DNA of 64,000 nt from an uncultured Parabacteroides sp. (GTDB taxonomy: Bacteria; Bacteroidota; Bacteroidia; Bacteroidales; Tannerellaceae), in the NCBI GenBank assembly GCA_934725305.1, contig CAKVBA010000008.1, positions 1-64,000 of the forward strand, read 5' to 3'. Below the pieces are notes generated by a model that was not told the origin of the DNA, did no database searches, and was given only the letters and a program-made list of their open reading frames with translations. The position numbers and the translations under genes were made by a program. Positions 7,977 to 15,896 of this stretch are shown piece by piece. How positions within the stretch are numbered: position 1 is the first letter of the stretch; each line of letters starts with the position of its first letter.

Positions 7977-8361
7977 AGTTCTTTTTCTTTGGGATTGGTA
8001 GTATGGAGGTATAGTAGGCCGCCTCCAGTTTGGCTTGTTCCACGGTGATGACCTGGTTGTGCAGGAGCCATTCGTTCAGCTCCAGTTTTTTGAAATAAAT
8101 CATTTTTCCGCGCGGCTTGTAATGAGGGACTGCTTTTGCTGCCGTCAGTTTGTACAACAGACTGTCTGAAACTCCGAGATACTTGCAGGCTTCATCAAAA
8201 GTGAGGACATCCTTGTTTGTGTATTGGGAGTTTTCAAGGTTTTCTATCCGCTTGTGCAGTTCGGCGGTATCGCCAAGCCTTGCCAACAAGTTTTCAATCT
8301 TATTCAGCCGTTCCAGCATCCGTCCAACAGTCGCATCTGGTTTATCTTCAATTGCTGCCAT
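7954..8361 (-). CDS. Helix-turn-helix protein (MerR/excisionase-like)
   Basis: This 135-residue protein has an N-terminal coiled coil (about residues 12-48, 'MLERLNKIENLLARL...LHKRIENLEN') and a winged HTH_17-type domain around residues 53-100 ('LTFDEACKYLGVSDSLLYKL...PHYKPRGKMIYFKKLELNEWL'). Such proteins control excision or replication genes of integrative elements. It overlaps the RepA-like gene by 23 bp. The palindromes just upstream (8389-8422) may be its operator. Confidence 0.82.
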   Translation of the reverse strand: MAAIEDKPDATVGRMLERLNKIENLLARLGDTAELHKRIENLENSQYTNKDVLTFDEACKYLGVSDSLLYKLTAAKAVPHYKPRGKMIYFKKLELNEWLLHNQVITVEQAKLEAAYYTSILPIPKKKNYGKRNKK

Positions 8362-8388
8362 ATTTGTTTCTTTAATGTTTATACAATA

Positions 8389-8422
8389 GGAGGTGCACCT
8401 CCGAACATGACCGGTTCGGAGG
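8389..8422 (-). promoter_or_regulatory. Overlapping palindromes in the HTH-gene leader
   Basis: GGAGGTGCACCTCC (8389-8402) is a perfect 14-bp palindrome. It overlaps a second inverted repeat, CCTCCGAAC (8398-8406) with GTTCGGAGG (8414-8422). The two cannot form together because they share the CCTCC segment. They lie about 30 bp upstream of the HTH start, a good place for an operator or an RNA switch. Confidence 0.65.
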
Positions 8423-8509
8423 ACAAAATTACACCTCGCATAATGAACTTGTCGCGGTGCTACCTTATGACAGAAATTGTATTAAGCCATTTCTTAAAGA
8501 TTTGGCGTT

Positions 8510-9268
8510 TCACTTGTTTTCATTCTTGGCAGTTGACGATATTATTTGCAATTGTTTCGCCATTTCTGCAAACATCGGTCTGTATTTGATGTCGTTTCCC
8601 TGTGACTGGCTCAAAGCCGAAGATAGTTTGTTGGCAGTGAGTTTGGTTCCTGTGGATGATTCGAGAAGCCCGTTTTTGTCAATGACCAGCTGCCATTCAC
8701 GGCAGATAAGATTTTTCCTGCTGAGTTCGTCAAAGAAGATGGCTGCCATTCTGTTGTTTCTCACCTGCAAGGGTGTTTGCAGGGAACAGGAGAACAGAGC
8801 CTCGATTTCAGCTTCACAGCAATCCCCTATAAACAGAAAAGCCTCAAACGCATAGTGCGTAATGAGGCTGATTTCTTTTTGACCAAAATAACATCCGAAT
8901 GCCGGAGGAGCATAGTCAAGCCTGGTTGACTGGCGTGGGTATGCCTGGATTGGCGGTACGGTGGTATCATATTCCCGTACCAATGACTCCAGTTGTTCCA
9001 ATGACAGGGATTTGTTCACGAAGTAGCGTATCACCAGATCCTTTCTTGTGATAAGGATACCCTCTACGATGTGCAGATTTGCACAGTGGTTGTTCTTGCC
9101 CAACGCACATACGCAATCCGTATGACGATGTAGGTTGATGAAATCGTCTGCAAAGCGGTCGTACAACTTGTGGCGTTCCAACACTTCGTTGGTGTATGTC
9201 CTGCACGCTTTTGACAGAAGCATTGCGAGGTTTCGTCTGCGGACATCCTCCGCATTGTCCAAACGCAT
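8510..9268 (-). CDS. Conserved hypothetical protein next to integrase
   Basis: This 252-residue protein is not a family I recognise. It has no signal peptide or membrane segment. It is cysteine- and histidine-rich in the middle ('HRHTDCVCALGKNNHCANLHIVEG', residues about 47-71), which could bind a metal, but no standard finger pattern is complete. It sits between the integrase and the HTH/rep genes, all leftward, so it is part of the integrase-proximal core of the element. Function unknown. Confidence 0.7.
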   Translation of the reverse strand: MRLDNAEDVRRRNLAMLLSKACRTYTNEVLERHKLYDRFADDFINLHRHTDCVCALGKNNHCANLHIVEGILITRKDLVIRYFVNKSLSLEQLESLVREYDTTVPPIQAYPRQSTRLDYAPPAFGCYFGQKEISLITHYAFEAFLFIGDCCEAEIEALFSCSLQTPLQVRNNRMAAIFFDELSRKNLICREWQLVIDKNGLLESSTGTKLTANKLSSALSQSQGNDIKYRPMFAEMAKQLQIISSTAKNENK

Positions 9269-9343
9269 CCTGCATTCGGCGCATTTTCTCTCAAAAAGAG
9301 AGAGGCATGTGAATTTTCTTCATGCTTGTAATAATTTAAATTG

Positions 9344-10486
9344 TTATTCAAATGCGCTGTCCAAAAGAGAGACAGCTTCTTCTTTCTTACGGTTTACAAT
9401 CTTTGCGTAAATCTGCGTCGTGTTCACGTTCTTATGACCTAAAAGTTTGCTTGTCGTATAAAGATCCGCGCCCATTGTCAATGCCATGGTCGCAAAGGTA
9501 TGGCGACTCACGTGATAGGTCACGTGTTTTGTAATTCCTGCTGATTCAGCCCATTTGGTAATCGTTTCACGATGAACCTTAGAGACCTCCGGAAACACCT
9601 TGTCATCCACTTGGGCATCGCCACGCTTGGGTAACCAGCGCATTGCTTGCTTGTTGAGTGGAAGATACAAGGGTTGTTTGGTCTTGATCATCGTAATCTC
9701 AATCCGATACTGGCCGTTCTCTTGAACAATGTCTCTCCAGGTGAGTTTGCACACATCGCTGACACGTAATCCACAGAAACAAGAAAAAAGGAAAGCCGCT
9801 TTGATCTGTTCATGCTTTTTCTTGATGGGAGTGTCCATCAACTTTTTTACTTCTTCCACCGTCAGAAATACACGCTTGGATTCCGGAAGTTGGAAGATGT
9901 CGGATTTCACACGATAGACAGGGTTGACTGCAATCATGTCACTGTCAACGGCAAGATTAAGTGCGCTGCGTATGCATCTGAGATAACAGGCTACAGTTGA
10001 TTTGCTGACCTTTGTTCCTTTATTGGTCTCGTAGTCGTTCAGCATCCATGCAATAAAATCCTCGCACCATTGTTTATCGATTTCACGGATGGTGGCATTC
10101 GGTCGCCAAAGGTTAATGACATGAACAGTGGCTGCTACCCACGGCTTCACGGAATAACGTCCTTTTGCGTACTGGGTATCACGATACACAATCATAAAAT
10201 CTGTCAGACGCATTTTAGCCTTGTGACCGTTATTTTTGATTCCAGCCACATCATTGGTAAGTTCAATAATGCGTTGTGACTTGATGGCATTGGCGGCAAC
10301 TAAAGTGTTCTCGTTTTGTATCTTTGCTTCCGAACTGGTTTCCGGGACAAGGTATAACTTCAAGAACTCGTAATTCCGCTTGCCATTCTGATAGATGTCG
10401 AGATAAATCGACTTGTTTCCGTTCGCCAGATTTTTGTAGCGAATACGAACCGGCTCTTTAGCCTTGCTCACTTTCTTTCTTGGCAT
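9344..10486 (-). CDS. int: Tyrosine recombinase integrase
   Basis: This 380-residue protein has an N-terminal arm-binding region, a SAM-like core-binding domain (about residues 95-195) and a catalytic domain. The active-site set is visible: Arg near 242 ('CGLRVSD'), 'HVSRH' with His326 and Arg329, His352 ('LLGHKNVNTTQIYAK') and the nucleophile Tyr361. It catalyses integration and excision of the element. It lies at the outer edge of the element, as is usual, and has its own promoter. Confidence 0.93.
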   Translation of the reverse strand: MPRKKVSKAKEPVRIRYKNLANGNKSIYLDIYQNGKRNYEFLKLYLVPETSSEAKIQNENTLVAANAIKSQRIIELTNDVAGIKNNGHKAKMRLTDFMIVYRDTQYAKGRYSVKPWVAATVHVINLWRPNATIREIDKQWCEDFIAWMLNDYETNKGTKVSKSTVACYLRCIRSALNLAVDSDMIAVNPVYRVKSDIFQLPESKRVFLTVEEVKKLMDTPIKKKHEQIKAAFLFSCFCGLRVSDVCKLTWRDIVQENGQYRIEITMIKTKQPLYLPLNKQAMRWLPKRGDAQVDDKVFPEVSKVHRETITKWAESAGITKHVTYHVSRHTFATMALTMGADLYTTSKLLGHKNVNTTQIYAKIVNRKKEEAVSLLDSAFE

Positions 10487-10512
10487 AGTTCAAATGTTAC
10501 TTGATTCATATA

Positions 10513-10520
10513 CAAAGGTA
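10513..10520 (-). promoter_or_regulatory. -7 box of the integrase promoter
   Basis: On the minus strand TACCTTTG (10520 to 10513) fits TAnnTTTG and lies about 26 bp before the integrase ATG. No clear -33 TTTG was found. Confidence 0.5.
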
Positions 10521-10561
10521 CAAAAAATAACCCATATGCAGTAACAAACAAGTAACAAAAA

Positions 10562-10587
10562 TGCACCTAATAACTGCTATTAGATGC
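10562..10587. repeat. Inverted repeat upstream of int
   Basis: Arms TGCA(c)CTAATA and TATTAG(a)TGCA flank a 4-nt centre. It may be an integrase or Xis site or part of attR; this is only a positional guess. Confidence 0.45.
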
Positions 10588-10696
10588 AAATAATGAAATC
10601 AACTGAAATTATAACCTATACTCGTAATTAGTTGTTATATAATGGTTTTATTTCTCTTTTTTGGCACTTGCTTATTTTGTTACTCGTACCTGCACT

Positions 10697-10802
10697 TACT
10701 TAGTAAGTAGAGCTTAGTCTGCTTATTAAGTAGTCGAAGGCCTGCTTAGTAAGCAGGGAGAGGGGTTACTTATCGAGTAGTTTCAGAGGGGCTTACTATA
10801 AC
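10697..10802. repeat. Array of five 13-bp palindromes at 23-bp spacing
   Basis: Near-palindromic 13-mers are centred at 10703, 10726, 10749, 10773 and 10796, that is every 23-24 bp. They read TACTTAGTAAGTA, TGCTTATTAAGTA, TGCTTAGTAAGCA (extended to CCTGC/GCAGG), TACTTATCGAGTA and a decayed GGCTTACTATAAC. Arm changes are partly compensated (TAC..GTA against TGC..GCA). The array lies just outside the integrase gene. Confidence 0.85.
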
Positions 10803-10817
10803 ATATCAATAAAAAGG

Positions 10818-10850
10818 CGGTGTGTTCTAATTGCAAACTGATGCGTTGCT
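10818..10850 (+). repeat. Interspersed 'ATAATTGYAAACT' repeat, copy 1
   Basis: GGCGGTGTGTTCTAATTGCAAACTGATGCG-type sequence, also found reversed at 34592-34627 and in related form at 41478-41532 and 44789-44841. Confidence 0.55.
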
Positions 10851-10943
10851 TTCGGAATGCGACCTCAGTCACTTACATCAGTAAACTCCTGTCGGTCTCA
10901 TCCTCAGCGCCCTGCATTTGATCAATTCTGACAAACCCTTAAT

Positions 10944-10973
10944 GGCTGCATCAAAACAACCGTTTTGACAGCC
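10944..10973. terminator. Terminator-family hairpin in a divergent region
   Basis: Arms GGCTG(c)ATCAAAAC and GTTTTGA(c)AGCC, a 13-bp stem with little loop, match the hairpin family found at 15001, 41537, 46877, 50484 and 61336. The genes on either side point away from it, so it ends no annotated gene. Confidence 0.5.
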
Positions 10974-11160
10974 CCATATAAAGCATAACAGCGGATTACG
11001 CAGATAAAACGAATCGGTCATGACTTGACGATTCCCACCTGCGTGATCCGATGTTTTTTTATCCATGAGGGTTCATTGTCCATCGCTGCACAGCACATAC
11101 ACTAAGGGCTGTTCATGAAGAGAGTGCACAAACATCTTCCTCGCTTCCCTTTCTATTCTT

Positions 11161-11360
11161 TAACCCCAATTCGACCATTAGATTACAATTCTTGTTGGTA
11201 CTTGTTTTGAGCAGATTGCAATGGCTACGTTGAAGGCATAGCGGGCTATGTCGAAACGTAGGCGGAAGCAAAATGCCAAAAGAAGTACTGACAAGAGTTG
11301 GAAAGAATAAAAATATTCAGCTGTTTTACTTTTTTCGTTCTAATGACCGATTTGGGTTAA
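11161..11360 (+). repeat. Foldback/MITE-like element, full copy A
   Basis: This 200-bp element has inverted ends (AACCCCAATTCGACCATTAGA and, at the right, TCTAATGACCGATTTGGGTT) and nested internal complementary segments such as CATAGC/GCTATG and CTTGTnnGTACTT/AAGTACTGACAAG. An inverted copy of nearly the same length lies at 59236-59440. It contains no coding capacity. Confidence 0.85.
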
Positions 11361-11364
11361 ATGA

Positions 11365-11396
11365 TTGGGATAGTTCAAAAGATAGCTCTACTTTTG
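11365..11396 (+). promoter_or_regulatory. Promoter of the YeiH-like gene
   Basis: TTG at 11365-11367 and TACTTTTG at 11389-11396 are 21 bp apart. The gene starts at 11448. The promoter begins directly after the end of foldback copy A. Confidence 0.6.
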
Positions 11397-11447
11397 CGGT
11401 TTGTAAAATCAACAGACAAACATATATTCTAAAAACAGACAAACAAA

Positions 11448-12389
11448 ATGAACACTATCGAACAATTGGCTATAACGTACAACAAGCCACTTTTCATTAT
11501 TTTATTCTTAATTGCTCTCACTCCTTTTATCACACCTGCCGTTGCCCTGTTTATGGGATTGGCATTCGCTCTTTTGGCTGGTCAGCCTTATCCCACATTC
11601 AGCAAAAAAACATCTAAATATCTCCTACAGTTTTCAGTCGTAGGATTGGGTTTCGGCATGAATCTGTTTGACTCTCTGCAGAGTGGAAAAGAGGGAATGC
11701 TATTTACCATTGTCTCGGTATTCACTGTCTTGTTTTCAGGAATCTTCCTCGGCCGTAAACTGATGATAAACCGCAAGACGGCCTACCTGATCTCAGCCGG
11801 TACAGCTATCTGTGGTGGTAGTGCCATTGCCGCCGTTGCACCGGTTGTCAAGGCCAACGACAACGAGATGTCTATGTCGTTGGGTACCATCTTTATTCTG
11901 AATGCCATTGCGCTGTTTATCTTTCCGCCCATCGGCCGTCTGCTAGAGATGACACAAGAGCAGTTTGGCATGTGGGCAGCCATCGCAATCCACGACACCA
12001 GCTCTGTGGTTGGTGCAGGCGCAGCTTATGGCGAAAAAGCGTTGGAGATTGCCACCATGGTCAAACTGACACGTGCCTTATGGATTGTTCCCGTTACCAT
12101 CGTCACTATGCTTCTATTCAAGCAGAAAGGTGCCAAACTTTCTCTTCCTTGGTTCATCTTTTTCTTTGTATTGGCTATGATCGCCAACACCTTCCTGCCC
12201 ATTCCAGTAGAGGCAAGCAGTCTGATTGTCTGGCTGGCCAAAAAGGGACTGACCGTGACTCTGTTTCTAATCGGTGCCGGACTGTCACGTTCCGTAATCA
12301 AACAGGTCGGAATCCGTCCCATGATACAAGGTGTTATCCTATGGATATTCATCGGTTTGATTAGTTTAGGTGTTATCATGCTCATGTAA
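11448..12389 (+). CDS. YeiH/UPF0324-family membrane transporter (putative sulfate exporter)
   Basis: This 313-residue protein has about ten hydrophobic segments. It carries the family motifs 'SVVGLGFGMNL', 'SAGTAICGGSAIAAVAPVV' and 'IHDTSSVVGAGAAYG', which mark the Cons_hypoth698 / YeiH family. Members are annotated as putative sulfate exporters, but the substrate is not proven for this protein. It is preceded by its own promoter and is followed 36 bp later by the next gene's start region, which has a separate promoter. Confidence 0.88.
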   Translation: MNTIEQLAITYNKPLFIILFLIALTPFITPAVALFMGLAFALLAGQPYPTFSKKTSKYLLQFSVVGLGFGMNLFDSLQSGKEGMLFTIVSVFTVLFSGIFLGRKLMINRKTAYLISAGTAICGGSAIAAVAPVVKANDNEMSMSLGTIFILNAIALFIFPPIGRLLEMTQEQFGMWAAIAIHDTSSVVGAGAAYGEKALEIATMVKLTRALWIVPVTIVTMLLFKQKGAKLSLPWFIFFFVLAMIANTFLPIPVEASSLIVWLAKKGLTVTLFLIGAGLSRSVIKQVGIRPMIQGVILWIFIGLISLGVIMLM

Positions 12390-12402
12390 CAATTTTTTAT
12401 AT

Positions 12403-12410
12403 TACCTTTG
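12403..12410 (+). promoter_or_regulatory. -7 box of the PBP1A promoter
   Basis: TACCTTTG fits TAnnTTTG. A transcript from here would give a leader of about 70 nt if the start is at 12488, with a small hairpin (GAAACACtaacgGTGTTTC) at its 5' end. Confidence 0.55.
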
Positions 12411-12487
12411 CAGAAACACTAACGGTGTTTCAAAGAGGCTCTTTCTCCAAGAACACTTTGAGACATCGTTTTCAACTAAACAAATCG

Positions 12488-14833
12488 ATGGCATCAAAGA
12501 TTACAAAAGGTATCCTCATCTTATTTTGGGTTCTATATGCTGCAGCTATAGGAGCTGCCTTTGCATTATTTGCATCCATTGCCAATGGATCAATCGGCTA
12601 TATGCCTCCCGTTGAACAGTTAGAAAATCCCATTGACAAATATGCTTCGCAGATCATTTCGTCTGACGGTAAGACATTGGGAAGTTATGCACATAGCAAA
12701 GACAACCGTATCTATGTCAACTATGAAGATCTGTCGCCCTACCTCGTCAATGCCTTGATTGCAACCGAAGACATCCGCTTTGCCCAACATAGCGGTATCG
12801 ACTTGCCAGGTCTGTTTCGCGCCGTGGTTAAACGAGGCATCCTGATGAAAAAGAGCGGCGGCGGTGGTAGTACGATTACCCAACAGCTGGCCAAACAGCT
12901 CTTCTCACCCAGCGCAGACAACATGATGGAGCGTCTGTTCCAGAAGCCAATTGAATGGGTCATTGCCATTCAGCTGGAACGCTACTACACAAAAGAGGAG
13001 ATTATCAATATGTATCTCAACAAGTTTGACTTCCTCTACAATGCTGTAGGTATTCAATCGGCATCACGTGTCTATTTTGGTAAAACTCCCAAGTCTCTGA
13101 CGATTGAAGAGGCTGCCACCCTGATTGGTATGTGTAAAAACCCGGCCTACTTCAATCCGGTACGACGAAACGAACGCTCTCGCGGACGTAGAAACACCGT
13201 GATCAGTCAGATGTACAAGGCCGGCTATATCACCGCTGCCGAACGAGACTCCTTGCAGGCTATTCCTCTAACATTGCATTTCTCTAAACTCGACCATAAA
13301 GATGGTTTGGCGCCCTATTTCCGTGAATATCTGCGCATGACCATGACTGCCAAGATGCCTGAACGCAAGAACTATGCTTCATGGCAGAGCCAGAAGTTCA
13401 GCGAAGACTCAACCGAGTGGGTCAATAATCCGCTTTATGGCTGGTGCAACAAAAACAAGCGTGCCGATGGTGATTATTACAATCTCTATACCGATGGATT
13501 GAAGATCTATACAACCATCGATTCTCGTATGCAAAAGTATGCCGAAGATGCCGTGCGCCAGCATGTGGGACAAGACCTGCAACCGAAATTCTTCCGCGAG
13601 AAAAAGGGTCGTAGCTACGCTCCATTCTCCAAAGATGTAACAGCCGGACAGGTAGATACCATGCTGATGCGTGCCATGCACCAGACTGATCGCTATCGCG
13701 CGATGAAGAAATCAGGCATGAAAGAGGCCGAGATGCGTAAGGAATTCCAAAAACCGATAGAGATGCGTGTATTCAGTTGGGACGGTCCGCTCGACACCAT
13801 CATGTCTCCATGGGATTCAATCCGCTATCACAAGAGCTTCCTGCGCTCAGCATTTATGGCAATGGATCCGCGCAATGGTCAGGTAAAAGCGTATGTAGGA
13901 GGTATAGATTATAACGATTTTCAATATGATATGATAAATGGTGGTCGCCGCCAGGTGGGTTCAACACTGAAACCCTTCCTTTATTCATTGGCAATGATCG
14001 AAGGTATCAGTCCGTGTGATCAGATGATGCACGTGCAACAGCAGCTGATGGATGAAAACGGCCGATTGTGGATTCCACGTAATGCCAGTGCCAAACGTAT
14101 CGGCGAGATGGTTACCATCAAATGGGGTTTGCAAAACTCCGACAACTGGGTAACGGCCTATCTGATGAGTCAGCTTTCGCCCTACACCTTTGTACGTCTG
14201 CTCCACTCGTTTGGCTTGAAGAACTATATCGATCCGGTGATTTCGGTCTGCCTGGGCACGCCGGATGTATCAGTCGGTGAGATGGTTGGAGCCTACACTG
14301 TATTTGCCAATAAAGGAATCCGCGTAGAGCCGCTCTATGTAACCCGTATCGAAGACTCATACGGCAACACGATTGCCAACTTTACGCCTCAGATGAGCGA
14401 AGTGCTGACCGAAGAGGCTTCGTATAAAATGTTGCACATGCTAAAGAGTGTAATCGATGAAGGAACAGGTGGACGTGTCCGCTTCCGCTACGGCATCAAA
14501 GCCCCCATGGGAGGAAAAACAGGTACCACACAAAACAACTCCGATGGTTGGTTCATGGGATTCACACCCAGCCTGGTTTCGGGCTGTTGGGTTGGTGGAG
14601 AAGACCGCTCTATTCACTTTGACCGATTGGCCGAGGGACAAGGTGCCAGCATGGCTCTTCCTATTTATGGTCTGTTCATGCAAAAGGTCTATGCCGACAA
14701 GAGCTTAGGTTATTCTGAATCGGAAGATTTTGATATTCCCGAAGAGTATGCCAATCCATGTGAAGGCGCAAAGGAGAATAAACAACAGACCACTACGCCG
14801 GATACAGGTGGTATTGACAAGATGTTTGAATAA
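12488..14833 (+). CDS. Class A penicillin-binding protein (PBP1A-type)
   Basis: This is a bifunctional peptidoglycan synthase. After a short cytoplasmic tail and one membrane anchor ('GILILFWVLYAAAIGAAFALF') comes the GT51 glycosyltransferase domain with the catalytic 'EDIRFAQHSG' and 'GGGSTITQQLAKQL'. The transpeptidase domain follows with the 'STLK' serine motif, 'SDN' and 'KTGTT'. The tail is Thr/Gln-rich. The frame opens at 12425, but the ATG at 12488 (MASKITKG) places the anchor correctly and leaves room for a leader after the promoter, so I prefer it. The gene converges on rhaD across a terminator. Confidence 0.93.
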   Translation: MASKITKGILILFWVLYAAAIGAAFALFASIANGSIGYMPPVEQLENPIDKYASQIISSDGKTLGSYAHSKDNRIYVNYEDLSPYLVNALIATEDIRFAQHSGIDLPGLFRAVVKRGILMKKSGGGGSTITQQLAKQLFSPSADNMMERLFQKPIEWVIAIQLERYYTKEEIINMYLNKFDFLYNAVGIQSASRVYFGKTPKSLTIEEAATLIGMCKNPAYFNPVRRNERSRGRRNTVISQMYKAGYITAAERDSLQAIPLTLHFSKLDHKDGLAPYFREYLRMTMTAKMPERKNYASWQSQKFSEDSTEWVNNPLYGWCNKNKRADGDYYNLYTDGLKIYTTIDSRMQKYAEDAVRQHVGQDLQPKFFREKKGRSYAPFSKDVTAGQVDTMLMRAMHQTDRYRAMKKSGMKEAEMRKEFQKPIEMRVFSWDGPLDTIMSPWDSIRYHKSFLRSAFMAMDPRNGQVKAYVGGIDYNDFQYDMINGGRRQVGSTLKPFLYSLAMIEGISPCDQMMHVQQQLMDENGRLWIPRNASAKRIGEMVTIKWGLQNSDNWVTAYLMSQLSPYTFVRLLHSFGLKNYIDPVISVCLGTPDVSVGEMVGAYTVFANKGIRVEPLYVTRIEDSYGNTIANFTPQMSEVLTEEASYKMLHMLKSVIDEGTGGRVRFRYGIKAPMGGKTGTTQNNSDGWFMGFTPSLVSGCWVGGEDRSIHFDRLAEGQGASMALPIYGLFMQKVYADKSLGYSESEDFDIPEEYANPCEGAKENKQQTTTPDTGGIDKMFE

Positions 14834-14847
14834 CTTCTGAGTAACAG

Positions 14848-14925
14848 TAAGATGCCGGAAGAAACGCTGACAAAGTTGAAAAGAATAAGAACCTCCACCT
14901 TTTCGGTCTAACGACTGATTTGAGG
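14848..14925 (+). repeat. Partial, diverged copy of the foldback element (copy D)
   Basis: The stretch resembles the right half of copy A: ATGCCGgAAGAA, GCTGACAA, GTTGAAAAGAATAA, TCTAACGACTGATTTG. It lies directly after the PBP stop. Confidence 0.6.
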
Positions 14926-15000
14926 TTTGACATCGGTGAACTCTTAGCGACTTCATCCTCAGACCTTATCTTTTACTAATTGTACACATACCTTATAGAA

Positions 15001-15036
15001 AGGGGCTGCATCAAACAATATCTTGATGCAGCCCCT
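15001..15036. terminator. Bidirectional terminator between PBP1A and rhaD
   Basis: Perfect 14-bp arms AGGGGCTGCATCAA and TTGATGCAGCCCCT flank an 8-nt loop. It sits between convergent genes and is a member of the repeated terminator family. Confidence 0.85.
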
Positions 15037-15074
15037 TGAATTGAATAGCTATTCCGTTTTGGCAAATGCCTTTT

Positions 15075-15869
15075 CTATACAATCGGCTTCAGCGCTTCCA
15101 TCTGCTCATCGGTCAGACCTTCGGGTTCCTCTCCTGCCATACGGGCACAGAAATAGATTTGAGCCGACTTGCTTAACGTGTCAATGGCATCGAAACACTC
15201 CACTACATCTTCACCCACAGCCAATACGCCATGCTTCAACCAGCAAATCACTTGATGTTGATCGAGTTGTTGAAGAGTAGCATGAGCCAGCTCTATCGTT
15301 CCCGGTGCTTCATAAGGCACAATGCCAATTCCTTGAGGAACAACCATGCGACACTCCGGTATCATACTCCACAAGGTACGAGTCAGCACCTCAACATCCT
15401 GAAACTTCTTACAATGCGTCATACCAATCAGATCGGTCGGATGAGTATGCAACACCACTCTGTTTTTCCTACCCAATTGGCGCAGATAATCGTGCATCAT
15501 CAAGTGAGACGGCAGTTCCGATGTGGGAGCAATCTGCTCATCCGCTATAATCTCATATCCTTTGCCATCTTTAGTGATTCGCAAGATAGCACCATTGGCC
15601 CACGGATCTTGTGCCACATAACGCATCCGTTTGCCGGTGCCTGTCACATAAAACAGGTCACCAGCCAAAGTCTTCACCGGCTCTTGTAAGGGCTGAACCG
15701 GTCCCAATGCTAACAGCTCTTTCTCTGTATCACTCATATAATCGGTCAGATTCACAGAGATATTTCCACCATTACGTTCAGCCCAGCCTTTCGTCCAGAG
15801 ATAACCAGCCACCTCAGCGATATGGTTTATCTCGGCCATCAATCGTTTATTCGACTTAATCAATTCCAT
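15075..15869 (-). CDS. rhaD: Rhamnulose-1-phosphate aldolase
   Basis: This class II aldolase splits L-rhamnulose 1-phosphate into dihydroxyacetone phosphate and lactaldehyde in the cytoplasm. The 264-residue length is normal. 'WAERNGGNISVNL' is the phosphate-binding start, 'VLHTHPTDLIG' supplies two Zn-ligand histidines and 'WLKHGVLAVG' the third. No other rhamnose genes (rhaA, rhaB, rhaT) are in the window, so it is separated from a pathway operon here. It lies 28 bp downstream of the alpha-2-macroglobulin gene in the same direction and may be co-transcribed with it. Confidence 0.92.
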   Translation of the reverse strand: MELIKSNKRLMAEINHIAEVAGYLWTKGWAERNGGNISVNLTDYMSDTEKELLALGPVQPLQEPVKTLAGDLFYVTGTGKRMRYVAQDPWANGAILRITKDGKGYEIIADEQIAPTSELPSHLMMHDYLRQLGRKNRVVLHTHPTDLIGMTHCKKFQDVEVLTRTLWSMIPECRMVVPQGIGIVPYEAPGTIELAHATLQQLDQHQVICWLKHGVLAVGEDVVECFDAIDTLSKSAQIYFCARMAGEEPEGLTDEQMEALKPIV

Positions 15870-15896
15870 ATCATCTAAAAATCGTATTTCTCACAT

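Larger units (their letters stand above)
1..10600. mobile_element. Integrative conjugative element, integrase-proximal end (partial)
   Basis: The block contains CTn-type transfer genes, a toxin-antitoxin pair, a replication module, an HTH gene and a tyrosine integrase, all on the minus strand except the toxin-antitoxin pair. The order int, unknown, HTH, rep helicase, primase, tra is typical of Bacteroidales integrative elements. The element continues beyond the left edge. The right edge is inferred to lie between the integrase start (10486) and the YeiH gene (11448); I could not identify the att core because the other end is outside the window. Confidence 0.8.
10487..11447. other. Long gene-free junction region
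   Basis: About 960 bp without a convincing gene separate the divergent integrase and YeiH genes. It contains the integrase promoter, the palindrome array, a copy of the 'ATAATTGYAAACT' repeat near 10818-10850, a terminator-family hairpin at 10944-10973, a full 200-bp foldback repeat at 11161-11360 and the YeiH promoter. The element boundary should fall in here. Confidence 0.6.

Noticed and set aside
10697..10802. CRISPR array
   Set aside because: Repeats are 13-bp imperfect palindromes with 10-bp spacers, and no cas gene is in the window.
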